A DNA stretch of 8,897 bases, from positions 1 through 8,897 of the forward strand of contig JAITLF010000098.1 in the NCBI GenBank assembly GCA_031278025.1. The letters are read 5' to 3'. The notes under the pieces are model-generated. The model was not told the DNA's origin, made no database searches, and worked only from the letters and a program-made list of their open reading frames with translations. Positions 1 through 6,480 of this stretch are shown here, piece by piece. Made by a program: the position numbers and the translations under genes. Position 1 is the stretch's first letter. Each line of letters opens with the position of its first letter. This stretch comes from Treponema sp. (GTDB lineage Bacteria > Spirochaetota > Spirochaetia > Treponematales > Breznakiellaceae).

Positions 1-2831
1 TCGGGCAGCAAAATGCCGGCCCGGTAGTTTTCGGTGTTGAAGTAGCGCCGGACCAGGCGCGGCATGGTTTCCGGGGCAAGCCCCGCCAGAACCGCTTCTT
101 CCCGGCTATACGCGGCGCCGTCGCCGCCCCGCATAATGTTGGCAATCAGCGTCTGATGCCAGAAATCGTTGGTTTTAAGGGCGGTTTCGCGGCGGCGGGA
201 AAAAATTTCCCGGAGCTTGGCCACATCATCCTCATTGGCGGGGACCTCCCCCAGGGCGTTGAGCTCCCGGATCGCCAGGTCCGCAAGATCCTCCGCCCGG
301 GCGGGCTCGCAGCCAAAGGCTATGCCCCCTGTATAGCGCCGTGAGGGATAGTTCTCCTGCCGGCAATCAACCCCTACCCCGTAACTTGCCCCCATCTGTT
401 CGCGGATCCTCTCCCTAAGGCGGATCTCAATAAACTCAAGCATGGAAGCGATCAGATCCTGCTCGGTGTGAAGGTCCCCTTCAATATCAGGATTTACGCC
501 TCCAAATAAAATACGCACCACGCTTTGCTGCTCAATGCCCTTTTTTATCAGCGCCGTCTCGCTGCCCCCGGGGAAGGCCGGCAAGGCATCCCGCGCCTCG
601 GAACGCTCCCCCGCGGGAAGGGAGGCCAGATACACGGCGCTGAGCCGCTTTGCTTCATCAACCGTAATAGCGCCGGTAAAGACAAAGGCAAAGTTCCCGG
701 CCCCGCCGTAAAATTGCCGGTAGAATTGCTGCGCCTTGGCGCTATTAAGGGCTTCAATAAAAGAACCGTCGGGTTCGTTAAGCCGGACGGAACCGGGGTA
801 AAGGATCTTCAGTTGTTCCGCCGCAAAATAGTAGCTCGGATATTTTTGAATAGCTTCGACCGTTGAAGCAATAGTTCCCGTTGCCTGCTTCCACGCGGCT
901 TCCGTAAAATGGGGGGATGTAAAATACAGGTTGACAAGCTGAAAGAGAGTTTCCATATCCCTGGCCGCGGCGGAACCGTGCAAACCGGCGTAGGTTTCCC
1001 CCAGTTCCGGCCCGACCGTCACATTGGCGCCCCCCAGTTTTTTTGTGACCTGGGTCTGCCGGAATCCGTTTAAGCCGGATCTGCCCGCGTATTCCGCGGC
1101 TAGTGACGCAGAGGGGTAGTCGTCGTCGTCGACCAGGGAGAGTCCGCCCCGGCTCAGGGCATTAAACAGAAAAAAATCTTCCTTAAAATCGGTGGGGCAG
1201 ACAAGGACCCTTGCGCCGTTTGACAAGGTGAATTCGGTGATCGCCGGGGTTCCGCCGCTTCCGTCGGACAGGACGCGCTCCGCAGTTATTGCGCCGGGCG
1301 GCCCCGCCAATTCAGGCGGGAAGAGGGGCCGTCCGTCCAGATCGTCGTTGTAGGGCCCAAGGGAAGGGCTGCGATGCCGTTTCCACATCCGGTTGATAGC
1401 CGATTTTGCGGGGACCCCCGCGTCCGGCGACGCGACGGTCAGAAGCCGGGAGCCCCGCCCGTCAAAATACCGTTTAACAATGGCGTTCACCTCCTCCGCG
1501 GCAAGGGCGTTGATGGTCTCCAGGGCCAGTTGATATTCGGCGTCCGGCGGCAGGAAGGGCGTTTCGTTCAGCACGCTTTCCACCAGGCGGTACGCAATAT
1601 CCGGCGACTCGGCTTTTTTGCTGTTCTGCCAAACATCCAGGGCGTCGGAACGCAGGGCGGCCTTGTGCCGCTCCAGTTCGGTTTCGGTGACGCCGTATTG
1701 CACAAAGCGATCGATCTCGTCAAGGACGGTCTTGAAGGCGTCGTCAAACAGCCCCGGCTTGGGGTTGAACCAGATCGCTCCGGCAGTCATGGAACGCAGT
1801 ATGGGTATGGCGAGGACCTGGCTGCCCAGGAAGAGATCGCCGTCCTGGGTCTGTTCGTCGAGCCGGGCCGACAAGACGTTTATGGCCACGGCCCCCGCTA
1901 TGAACAGCTTCTGATCCTCCCGGGTCCTCACCCGCACCGTGGAAAACAGGCTGCCGATGAAAACCTGGGTATAGGGCGCCTCAGGATCGGACAGGCGGAG
2001 ACTGAGTTTCATCCTGGGAACGGACACGGGATACGAGGGGAGCGCCCGTGGCTTTTCGCTTGCCGGGATAGGGGACAGCGCTTCTTTTACCGCCCCTTCG
2101 AGCATCGCCGCGTCGGCGTCGCCCACGATAATCAGGGTCATCAATTCCGGGCGGTACCATTTTTTATAGAACTTGATGATCCGCTCCCTGGGCGCGTTCT
2201 GAATGATCTCCGGTTTGCCGATGGCAAGCCGGTTTGCGTACCGGGAAAAGGGAAAGAGGAAGGGCAGCAGCTCGTCCCAGGCCCGGCCGTCGACGCCCCG
2301 TCCCAGGCGCCATTCCTCAAGAACCACCCCCCGCTCTTTTTCCAGTTCGGCCTCGTCGAAGCTAATCCCGCAGGCCCAATCGGAAATGACCGCGAGGCTT
2401 GTGCCCAAGGCTTCGGGATTATCCGCGGGGATATCCAGGCGGTACACCGTTTCGTCGAAGGAGGTATACGCGTTTAGCTCAGGCCCAAAGGCCATGCCCA
2501 GGGTTTCAAAATAACTAACCAGTTCGTTCCCCGAAAAATGGGCCGTCCCGTTAAAGGCCATGTGTTCCACCAGGTGGGCGATGCCCCGCTCATTGTTGGC
2601 TTCCAAAACAGAGCCCGCCCTTACCACCAGCCTGAGGAAAATGCGGTTTTCAGGATAACTGTTCTGCAAAATACGGTATGAAAGCCCGTTTTCAAGGACG
2701 CCGGAAATGATCGCGGGATCGTCCTCCAGCGTTTCGCCGGGGCCGGGCGCTGCGGCGCCCACGCTTACACAAGCAACCGCCGCGACACAGAGCGCAAGGA
2801 GGGCAAGCAGGCAGGGCAGTTTATTTTTCAT
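1..2831 (-). CDS. M16-family zinc metalloprotease (PqqL-like), exported; C-terminus cut by window edge
   Basis: The frame is open from the ATG at 2829-2831 to base 1 (943 codons), and the last residues (NTENYRAGILLP) look like the usual end of the family, so only a few residues are missing. Residues 1-28 are a signal peptide: basic start, hydrophobic LLALLALCVAAVA, then either a loose lipobox ending at Cys21 or signal peptidase I cleavage after GAAA. The first M16 half (about 45-390) carries the inverted zinc motif H86-L-V-E89-H90, and Glu166 lies exactly 76 residues after H90, as in M16 peptidases. The second half (about 530-900) lacks HxxEH, as expected of the inactive half, but keeps the conserved REQMGASYG region with Tyr817, which in the family contacts substrate. 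The length fits PqqL-type two-domain proteases (about 930 residues). It probably degrades peptides in the periplasm or at the envelope. A weak AGG lies 7 bases before the start. It is divergent from the STAS operon. Confidence 0.93.
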   Translation of the reverse strand, partial: MKNKLPCLLALLALCVAAVACVSVGAAAPGPGETLEDDPAIISGVLENGLSYRILQNSYPENRIFLRLVVRAGSVLEANNERGIAHLVEHMAFNGTAHFSGNELVSYFETLGMAFGPELNAYTSFDETVYRLDIPADNPEALGTSLAVISDWACGISFDEAELEKERGVVLEEWRLGRGVDGRAWDELLPFLFPFSRYANRLAIGKPEIIQNAPRERIIKFYKKWYRPELMTLIIVGDADAAMLEGAVKEALSPIPASEKPRALPSYPVSVPRMKLSLRLSDPEAPYTQVFIGSLFSTVRVRTREDQKLFIAGAVAINVLSARLDEQTQDGDLFLGSQVLAIPILRSMTAGAIWFNPKPGLFDDAFKTVLDEIDRFVQYGVTETELERHKAALRSDALDVWQNSKKAESPDIAYRLVESVLNETPFLPPDAEYQLALETINALAAEEVNAIVKRYFDGRGSRLLTVASPDAGVPAKSAINRMWKRHRSPSLGPYNDDLDGRPLFPPELAGPPGAITAERVLSDGSGGTPAITEFTLSNGARVLVCPTDFKEDFFLFNALSRGGLSLVDDDDYPSASLAAEYAGRSGLNGFRQTQVTKKLGGANVTVGPELGETYAGLHGSAAARDMETLFQLVNLYFTSPHFTEAAWKQATGTIASTVEAIQKYPSYYFAAEQLKILYPGSVRLNEPDGSFIEALNSAKAQQFYRQFYGGAGNFAFVFTGAITVDEAKRLSAVYLASLPAGERSEARDALPAFPGGSETALIKKGIEQQSVVRILFGGVNPDIEGDLHTEQDLIASMLEFIEIRLRERIREQMGASYGVGVDCRQENYPSRRYTGGIAFGCEPARAEDLADLAIRELNALGEVPANEDDVAKLREIFSRRRETALKTNDFWHQTLIANIMRGGDGAAYSREEAVLAGLAPETMPRLVRRYFNTENYRAGILLP

Positions 2832-3060
2832 AGCGCAACCTGACAACAGTGTTTTAGAATTTCACGGTATCATGCCGGACCTTGGGCGTCAAGCCTCCAT
2901 GGAGGGACGCAAAACAGGGCACACCCCGGCCCGGAAGACCGAAACAGGATATTGAGGGCTGTAGGGTCCTCTGCGCGGCCGGCGCCAAGCCCTTTTTGGG
3001 CGGCAGCGACAACAGCAATTCAGGCCCGGCGCCCGGCGCGGGGCGGATCTTCCCTAGGGA
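2832..3060. other. Intergenic region upstream of the M16 protease; no gene seen
   Basis: No convincing reading frame is present. Open frames here are short, lack a Shine-Dalgarno sequence and resemble no family I know. On the minus strand it must hold the protease promoter, but I see no clear -35/-10 pair. It ends in the palindrome TCCCTAGGGA (3051-3060), directly against the structured repeat that begins at 3061. The GC content is high, unlike the repeat next to it. Confidence 0.5.
2886..2910. repeat. Inverted repeat around a 12-bp palindrome
   Basis: CCTCCATGGAGG (2894-2905) is a perfect 12-bp palindrome. It is flanked by GCGTC (2886-2890) and GACGC (2906-2910), which also pair, with a three-base bulge on the left. 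It lies 55-80 bases upstream of the protease start, a possible regulator site or a structure in the leader. No T-run follows on either strand, so a terminator is unlikely. Confidence 0.4.
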
Positions 3061-3077
3061 AGCGCTGATTAATTCGA

Positions 3078-3111
3078 GTCTGTCTATAATGTAGACACAT
3101 TATGGACAGAC
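3078..3111. repeat. Hairpin 1 of the structured element
   Basis: GTCTGTCTATAATGT (3078-3092) pairs with ACATTATGGACAGAC (3097-3111) around a four-base loop, AGAC. The stem is 15 positions with one T-G wobble. Its right arm is also perfectly complementary over 15 bases to 3184-3198 in hairpin 3, so a long-range alternative pairing exists. Confidence 0.8.
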
Positions 3112-3124
3112 TACCTTAAAATAG

Positions 3125-3165
3125 GCATTTTGCACACCGTTTTGGCACAAAACGGGAGCAAATGC
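3125..3165. repeat. Hairpin 2 (central) of the structured element
   Basis: The inner stem CCGTTTT (3137-3143) and AAAACGG (3149-3155) closes a GGCAC loop. The outer stem pairs GCATTTTGC (3125-3133) with GCAAATGC (3158-3165) with one bulged T. The 10-mer GAGCAAATGC (3156-3165) occurs again just outside the element at 3277-3286. Confidence 0.65.
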
Positions 3166-3183
3166 ATCGGTCTAAAGTCCGCG

Positions 3184-3218
3184 GTCTGTCCATAATGTAA
3201 CCGACTTTATGGACAGAC
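3184..3218. repeat. Hairpin 3 of the structured element
   Basis: GTCTGTCCATAA (3184-3195) pairs perfectly over 12 bases with TTATGGACAGAC (3207-3218) around an 11-base loop. It repeats the motif of hairpin 1, giving four copies in alternating orientation (3078 +, 3097 -, 3184 +, 3207 -). Confidence 0.8.
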
Positions 3219-3247
3219 ACTATTTCAATCGAGAATTAATCAGCGCT

Positions 3248-3432
3248 ACTTTAATGCCGTATTTGCGTAATGAAATGAGCAAATGCCTAGGGGATAGGCT
3301 TATCAGGCAACGTGAAGGCAGAATTCGGCGCGGCAGGGGGGCTGGCCCCGGTCCCTGCCTCAAACGCAGCCTCCGCCCCCAAACTCAGTTTAGGCGCAGT
3401 CCCGCACACCAATCCGGGCCTATATGGAAGCC
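3248..3432. other. Intergenic region between the structured element and the STAS promoter; no gene seen
   Basis: Two overlapping short plus-strand frames run through here (from 3209 and 3312), but neither has a Shine-Dalgarno sequence, a recognisable domain or consistent codon use. A strong GC hairpin is present: GGCAGGG (3332-3338) with CCCTGCC (3353-3359), and a further GGGGC/GCCCC option inside. A smaller one is GCCTA (3285-3289) with TAGGC (3295-3299). Neither is followed by a T-run. Confidence 0.5.
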
Positions 3433-3461
3433 TTGACTATTCACCGTCCTATGGCTACAAT
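3433..3461 (+). promoter_or_regulatory. Sigma-70-type promoter of the STAS operon
   Basis: TTGACT (3433-3438, 5 of 6 to consensus) and TACAAT (3456-3461, 5 of 6) are separated by exactly 17 bases. The expected transcription start, 6-8 bases after the -10, falls at about 3467-3469, on or next to the ATG at 3469. This rules against the in-frame ATGs at 3424 and 3451, which lie upstream of or inside the promoter. Confidence 0.75.
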
Positions 3462-3468
3462 TTCCTGC

Positions 3469-3807
3469 ATGGAGCTACGGATACGCAAAAACCAGGAAGT
3501 TTATATCATAGATATTCAGGGGGAGTTGGACCTTTACAATTCGTATAAACTTAAAGAACTTCTAATGAAGATGCTTGAGAAAAAAATAGAACGGTTTGTT
3601 ATCAATCTTGACGAAGTAGAGTATATTGATTCCAGCGGCATCGGGGCTCTTATTTACATTTCCTCCACGCTCAAGAAGCTAAACCACAAGTTAGCCATAA
3701 CCAATATTCACGGATCGGTAAAAAAAGTGATTGAGCTGACCAAACTGATGAGTTTTTTCCCCATCACGGAAACCCTGGATGAGGCGATAAAAAAGGTAGG
3801 GGTTTAG
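3469..3807 (+). CDS. STAS-domain anti-sigma-factor antagonist (SpoIIAA/RsbV family)
   Basis: This 112-residue protein is one STAS domain, the usual length for the family. In partner switching the unphosphorylated form binds an anti-sigma kinase and frees its sigma factor; phosphorylation blocks this. The signature is YIDSSGIGALIYI, with Ser56 aligned to the phosphorylated serine of SpoIIAA and followed by the Gly-Ile-Gly turn. The start MELRIRKNQEVYIIDIQGE matches typical STAS beginnings. ATGs at 3424 and 3451 would add 15 or 6 residues but lie upstream of or within the promoter, so I prefer 3469. No Shine-Dalgarno is visible, consistent with a leaderless mRNA. The gene is visibly AT-richer than its neighbours. 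The ATP-binding partner starts 20 bases downstream. The target sigma factor is not in the window. Confidence 0.93.
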   Translation: MELRIRKNQEVYIIDIQGELDLYNSYKLKELLMKMLEKKIERFVINLDEVEYIDSSGIGALIYISSTLKKLNHKLAITNIHGSVKKVIELTKLMSFFPITETLDEAIKKVGV

Positions 3808-3827
3808 CGCGCCCCAAAAAGGTTGGC

Positions 3828-4391
3828 ATGGGCAAAGGGCAGGGTAATATTACAATTGAGGTTGATAGCGCTTCGCCCCTGTTTGACAAAACCGGCCTGG
3901 AGTACCAGGAATTTCCCTCCGATTATTCCAGAATCCGCTCGTACGCCATGTCGGTGGTCAGGTCGGCTCCACAGGGGGTAAGGGAAGCCACTTTGCTGGA
4001 ACAGCAAATTTCGGAAATTATCAAAAATGCGATAAAACACGGCAATAAGAACGATATAAGAAAAAAGGTGCGGATCTGGCACAAATTTACCCCGGACATG
4101 GCCCATCTGATTGTTGAAGATGAGGGAGACGGCTTTAAGGATCTGGAAAGGTGGAATGCCTTTAACCGCAAGCGGTACCGATATGTGGATGAGCGGAACT
4201 ATGACGAACTGGGAAAGTATGTGTCTTTCCGGAATGGCTCCGGCGACGAATCCGACGGGGGCAACGCCCTGTTCGCCGCGGTGGAATACTGGGACGCGGG
4301 CCTGGTCTTTAACGAAAAACGAAACGCCGTGGCGATGAAGCGGTTGTTTAAGCCCAAAAGCGGCGCCGACGGGTCTCCGGGCAGCCTGTAG
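3828..4391 (+). CDS. RsbW/SpoIIAB-type anti-sigma ATP-binding protein (HATPase_c), divergent ATP lid
   Basis: This 187-residue protein has a GHKL ATPase fold. The N box is ISEIIKNAIKHGN (Glu63 as putative general base, Asn67 for magnesium), the G1 box is VEDEGDGF (Asp98, Gly100, Gly102), and a G2-like DGGNALFAAVEYWD lies near 143-156. Such proteins hold a sigma factor inactive and phosphorylate their STAS antagonist, here the gene just upstream. About 42 residues separate G1 from the G2-like segment, longer than in SpoIIAB (roughly 20-25), and the segment is acidic and lacks the usual GxGxG, so kinase activity is less certain than ATP binding. A weak AAAAAGG lies 5 bases before the ATG. It ends 16 bases before the stop of the convergent PilZ gene, with no clear terminator between. 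Confidence 0.88.
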   Translation: MGKGQGNITIEVDSASPLFDKTGLEYQEFPSDYSRIRSYAMSVVRSAPQGVREATLLEQQISEIIKNAIKHGNKNDIRKKVRIWHKFTPDMAHLIVEDEGDGFKDLERWNAFNRKRYRYVDERNYDELGKYVSFRNGSGDESDGGNALFAAVEYWDAGLVFNEKRNAVAMKRLFKPKSGADGSPGSL

Positions 4392-4407
4392 CGGGCGCAA
4401 CAAACTC

Positions 4408-5640
4408 CTACACATGGCCCATAAGAAAATACGCGTCCTCGTCCGTGAAGGGCTTGCCGTATATGAATTCAAAGAGAAAACGAATATCCTCCGGGGCGAT
4501 GTCCAGGAACCGGCAGCCGAAGTAGCTGGTGGTTTTGTCGTTGTACTGGCGGACTATCTGGACGGTTGCGTCGATCCCCCGCTTGGGAGAGTTGAGCCTA
4601 ACCGAAAGCTCCGAGTCCGTCCTCAGCGCCATCGACAGGTCCGAGATGGGGTACGCGAAAAGCAGCCCCGAAGCGCTGATGTCAATGACGTTTCCCATAA
4701 ACGGTTCGTTGTCCAGGAGGCCTGAATCGAAGTAGCCGTTGATCTTCAGGGAAAACGCCAGGACCCTGGCAAACTGGAAGAGGGTTTCCATAACTTCGTC
4801 ATTTAGGGGGGGGAGGCCCTCTGTGTTGATCCATACATGGAGGTAGCCAATCACGTATTCCTGGAAAAGTATGGGTATCCAGGCGTCCGAAAAGATTCCC
4901 CCCTCGAATTTTGAGCGGATAAACCGGGCGGCGGTTTCGTCAAGGTGTTCTTTCCCCACCCCGGCGCTTTCCAGATACCGTTTAAGCATATCGCCGGTAA
5001 CGAGCCGTTTTTTCGGGTGGGGGTCCACCGCGGGCAGGGTCCCCAGGGTGGAGGGCAGGTAAATCGCCTTGCCGGTTTCAGCGAGGAGCTTCTCCTCCGC
5101 GGTGGTGGGCTGCGTATCCTTAAAGATAACCAGCTTAAAGTTGCTGGCAAAACCCTTGATCCACGTTCCTATTTGAGCGATGAGTCCGTTAAGGTCCGGG
5201 GGGTTCAACTTTTCCATAAATTCGGTTATTTCCCCGGAATCGTAATCGGTAATTTTGGGAAACGAGAGGGAATACCGTTCCTCCCGAAAGGTGAATTGCA
5301 CCTGCAGATCCGGGGGAGTCACCACCCTGGAGTGGGAGCGGCCCAGGTTTTTATACATGAATTCCGGAACCGCCGCGGTGATATGGTTTGCCCGGAGGCT
5401 GCGAATTTCCACGGTAAAGGTGATGATCTTTTCCTGGTACTCAAATATCAGGTTCATCTTTTCCCGGTGTTTAAGGTCCGGTATGGGGCGATCCGACAAA
5501 AAACTGATTTTGTCCTTAACGGGCTGTTCCACCCGCAGCACATATTCGGTGCGGTTGCGAAGAAATATAATCGGCAGCTGCTCATCGTAGAGAACCTTGA
5601 GGAAAAAGTCTTTTTCGATTCGCTTAATTGGTGTCGCCAT
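4408..5640 (-). CDS. PilZ-domain (YcgR-like) c-di-GMP effector with an inserted GAF-like segment
   Basis: The protein has 410 residues and is probably cytoplasmic (no signal peptide). Residues about 35-100 resemble the PilZN/YcgR-N barrel (for example MNLIFEYQEKIITFTVEIRS) and run into R101-SHS-R105, the RxxxR half of the c-di-GMP site. A single strand (112-128) follows. Residues about 130-300 then form a segment whose predicted helices and strands look GAF-like (SDAWIPILFQEYVIGYLHVW). The PilZ barrel resumes with D320-I-S322-A-S-G325, matching [D/N]xSxxG, and later YFGCRFLDI. In canonical PilZ proteins the two motifs lie about 20-30 residues apart; here about 215. The likely role is c-di-GMP-responsive control of motility or envelope function, with the insert perhaps a second sensor. 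It starts 8 bases after the upstream gene's stop, so translation is probably coupled; the AGG of a weak Shine-Dalgarno overlaps that stop. Confidence 0.85.
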   Translation of the reverse strand: MATPIKRIEKDFFLKVLYDEQLPIIFLRNRTEYVLRVEQPVKDKISFLSDRPIPDLKHREKMNLIFEYQEKIITFTVEIRSLRANHITAAVPEFMYKNLGRSHSRVVTPPDLQVQFTFREERYSLSFPKITDYDSGEITEFMEKLNPPDLNGLIAQIGTWIKGFASNFKLVIFKDTQPTTAEEKLLAETGKAIYLPSTLGTLPAVDPHPKKRLVTGDMLKRYLESAGVGKEHLDETAARFIRSKFEGGIFSDAWIPILFQEYVIGYLHVWINTEGLPPLNDEVMETLFQFARVLAFSLKINGYFDSGLLDNEPFMGNVIDISASGLLFAYPISDLSMALRTDSELSVRLNSPKRGIDATVQIVRQYNDKTTSYFGCRFLDIAPEDIRFLFEFIYGKPFTDEDAYFLMGHV

Positions 5641-5648
5641 TTTAGCGC

Positions 5649-6305
5649 CTAAAAGAACCGCTCATAGGGAGAGAAATCAAACTTGTAGGTGTTCATAAGT
5701 CCTCCTTCGGAGAGAGCCCTCGCTTCTTCGACGATGATATCATCCAGCCGCCAGGCTTTGTCGTTGAGCCGGATATACAGTTCCCCCGCCATGCTTAGGT
5801 CCCTGCCGATAAACCGAAATAGGAACGAAACGGAACCGTCCGCTTCCTCCCTGCCCCCGCCCAGCCGGTACTGCTGGGGGACCAAGGTTTCCAGGCCGGC
5901 GAACAGTTCCTCAAGCTGGGATGGGGACGCCCCGGCAAGGAGCGCCGACTCCCGGTTGAGGGACAGCGCCCCCTGGAGCAGGTTCCGGGCGTACCGGTAG
6001 GCATCCTCGCTTGCCAGGCCCCGGCCCATTTCCCCAATCACCGCGTCCCGGGGATACCGGGGGTTCTCATCCCCCCGCCGGGGCTGCCGCAGGGCTTCGG
6101 GGATGGCGCCCTGGTTAAAGACCGGCTCCTCCGCCGCCGCATCCGGCGCAGCGTCCGCCGCAGCGTCCGGGGATATGTCCTCCGCCGCATCCGCCGCCAT
6201 GTCCGGCGGAGTTTCTTCCCCATAATCCTGGGCAAACAGGGGCGCCGGCAATAGAAAGATCCCCAGTATGCTTATGAGTATCGCCCTCTTCTTTATGATA
6301 TTCAC
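5649..6305 (-). CDS. Exported protein of unknown function with Asp/Ala-rich repeats
   Basis: I recognise no family. The preferred start is the GTG at 6303-6305, giving 218 residues, because GGTGGAG (6314-6320) lies 8 bases before it; the alternative GTG at 6312-6314 would overlap that site. Residues 1-25 are a signal peptide (MNIIKKR, then a hydrophobic stretch, cleavage after APLFA), so the product is periplasmic or surface-located. Residues 36-60 are low-complexity Asp-Ala repeats and look like a flexible linker. The C-terminal part (about 90-218) is predicted alpha/beta, with FLFRFIGRDLSMAGELYIRL and KAWRLDDIIVEEARAL suggesting a small sheet domain. It is first in a pair with the PilZ gene, which suggests an envelope protein linked to c-di-GMP signalling; that link is inference. 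Confidence 0.8.
   Translation of the reverse strand: MNIIKKRAILISILGIFLLPAPLFAQDYGEETPPDMAADAAEDISPDAAADAAPDAAAEEPVFNQGAIPEALRQPRRGDENPRYPRDAVIGEMGRGLASEDAYRYARNLLQGALSLNRESALLAGASPSQLEELFAGLETLVPQQYRLGGGREEADGSVSFLFRFIGRDLSMAGELYIRLNDKAWRLDDIIVEEARALSEGGLMNTYKFDFSPYERFF
6129..6194 (-). repeat. Degenerate Asp-Ala-Ala coding repeat
   Basis: This segment encodes residues 38-59 of the exported protein: AADAAEDISPDAAADAAPDA and onward. On the plus strand it reads as repeats of TCCGCCGCA/TCCGGCGCA-like 9-mers. The repeats are imperfect, so slippage is possible but not demonstrated. Unit number probably varies between strains. Confidence 0.6.
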
Positions 6306-6313
6306 TGCAATCA

Positions 6314-6320
6314 CTCCACC
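6314..6320 (-). promoter_or_regulatory. Ribosome binding site that decides the start of the exported-protein gene
   Basis: On the minus strand GGTGGAG lies 8 bases before the GTG at 6305-6303. The alternative GTG at 6314-6312 overlaps the site and cannot use it. Confidence 0.7.
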
Positions 6321-6411
6321 GCTTTATAGAATACTCTGAACGGGGGAAAAATTAAAGGGATCACGGGGATATCCCGGCGAGAAAGGCACATTCAGGAAAA
6401 GAGCCGCAAGA

Positions 6412-6437
6412 GGGCGGGGAACCCCGCCCGGTTCCCC
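6412..6437 (+). promoter_or_regulatory. Two mutually exclusive GC stem-loops in the leader of the HD-domain gene
   Basis: GGGCGGGG (6412-6419) pairs perfectly with CCCCGCCC (6422-6429); sterically, 7 pairs with a GAAC loop. GGGGAAC (6416-6422) pairs instead with GTTCCCC (6431-6437). The two stems share bases and cannot coexist. They lie 44-69 bases before the start codon. No T-run follows, so this is not a typical terminator. The arrangement could modulate the leader, or simply reflect GC-rich sequence. Confidence 0.45.
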
Positions 6438-6480
6438 GATCCCGGTGGACAGGAGCCATTCCGGGGGCTATTATTGGGGA

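Larger units (their letters stand above)
3061..3247. repeat. 187-bp structured element with perfect 15-bp inverted ends and three internal hairpins (MITE-like or structured RNA)
   Basis: The ends AGCGCTGATTAATTC (3061-3075) and GAATTAATCAGCGCT (3233-3247) are perfect reverse complements. Inside lie three hairpins (3078-3111, 3125-3165, 3184-3218), so with the ends paired the whole folds as a cloverleaf with a multi-way junction. No coding sequence is credible inside. It is AT-richer than its flanks. Short inverted ends with no transposase fit a miniature non-autonomous transposable element; a structured RNA or a multi-site regulatory region is also possible. I see no clear target-site duplication: the flanking bases differ (CTAGGGA on the left, ACTTTAA on the right). 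I do not recognise the terminal sequence as belonging to a named IS family. Confidence 0.75.

Noticed and set aside
1119..1133. GTC trinucleotide run
   Set aside because: Simply encodes four aspartates (568-571) in the protease; too short to call a repeat locus.
1374..2477. A 367-codon plus-strand open frame across the protease gene
   Set aside because: It is antisense to a continuous M16 reading frame with intact zinc motif; its translation is low in recognisable motifs and it has no ribosome binding site.
3332..3359. Strong GC hairpin as a terminator
   Set aside because: No T-run follows on either strand, and no gene ends nearby.
3209..3548. Two short plus-strand frames (from 3209 and 3312) in the intergenic region
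   Set aside because: No ribosome binding site, no domain; the first starts inside hairpin 3 and the second runs through the STAS promoter into the STAS gene in another frame.
3804..4472. A 222-codon minus-strand frame across the anti-sigma HATPase gene
   Set aside because: Antisense to a protein with clear N and G1 boxes, and it overlaps the ends of both convergent genes.
4945..5652. A 235-codon plus-strand frame antisense to the PilZ gene
   Set aside because: Shadow of a GC-rich gene; no family features, while the minus strand has clear PilZ motifs.
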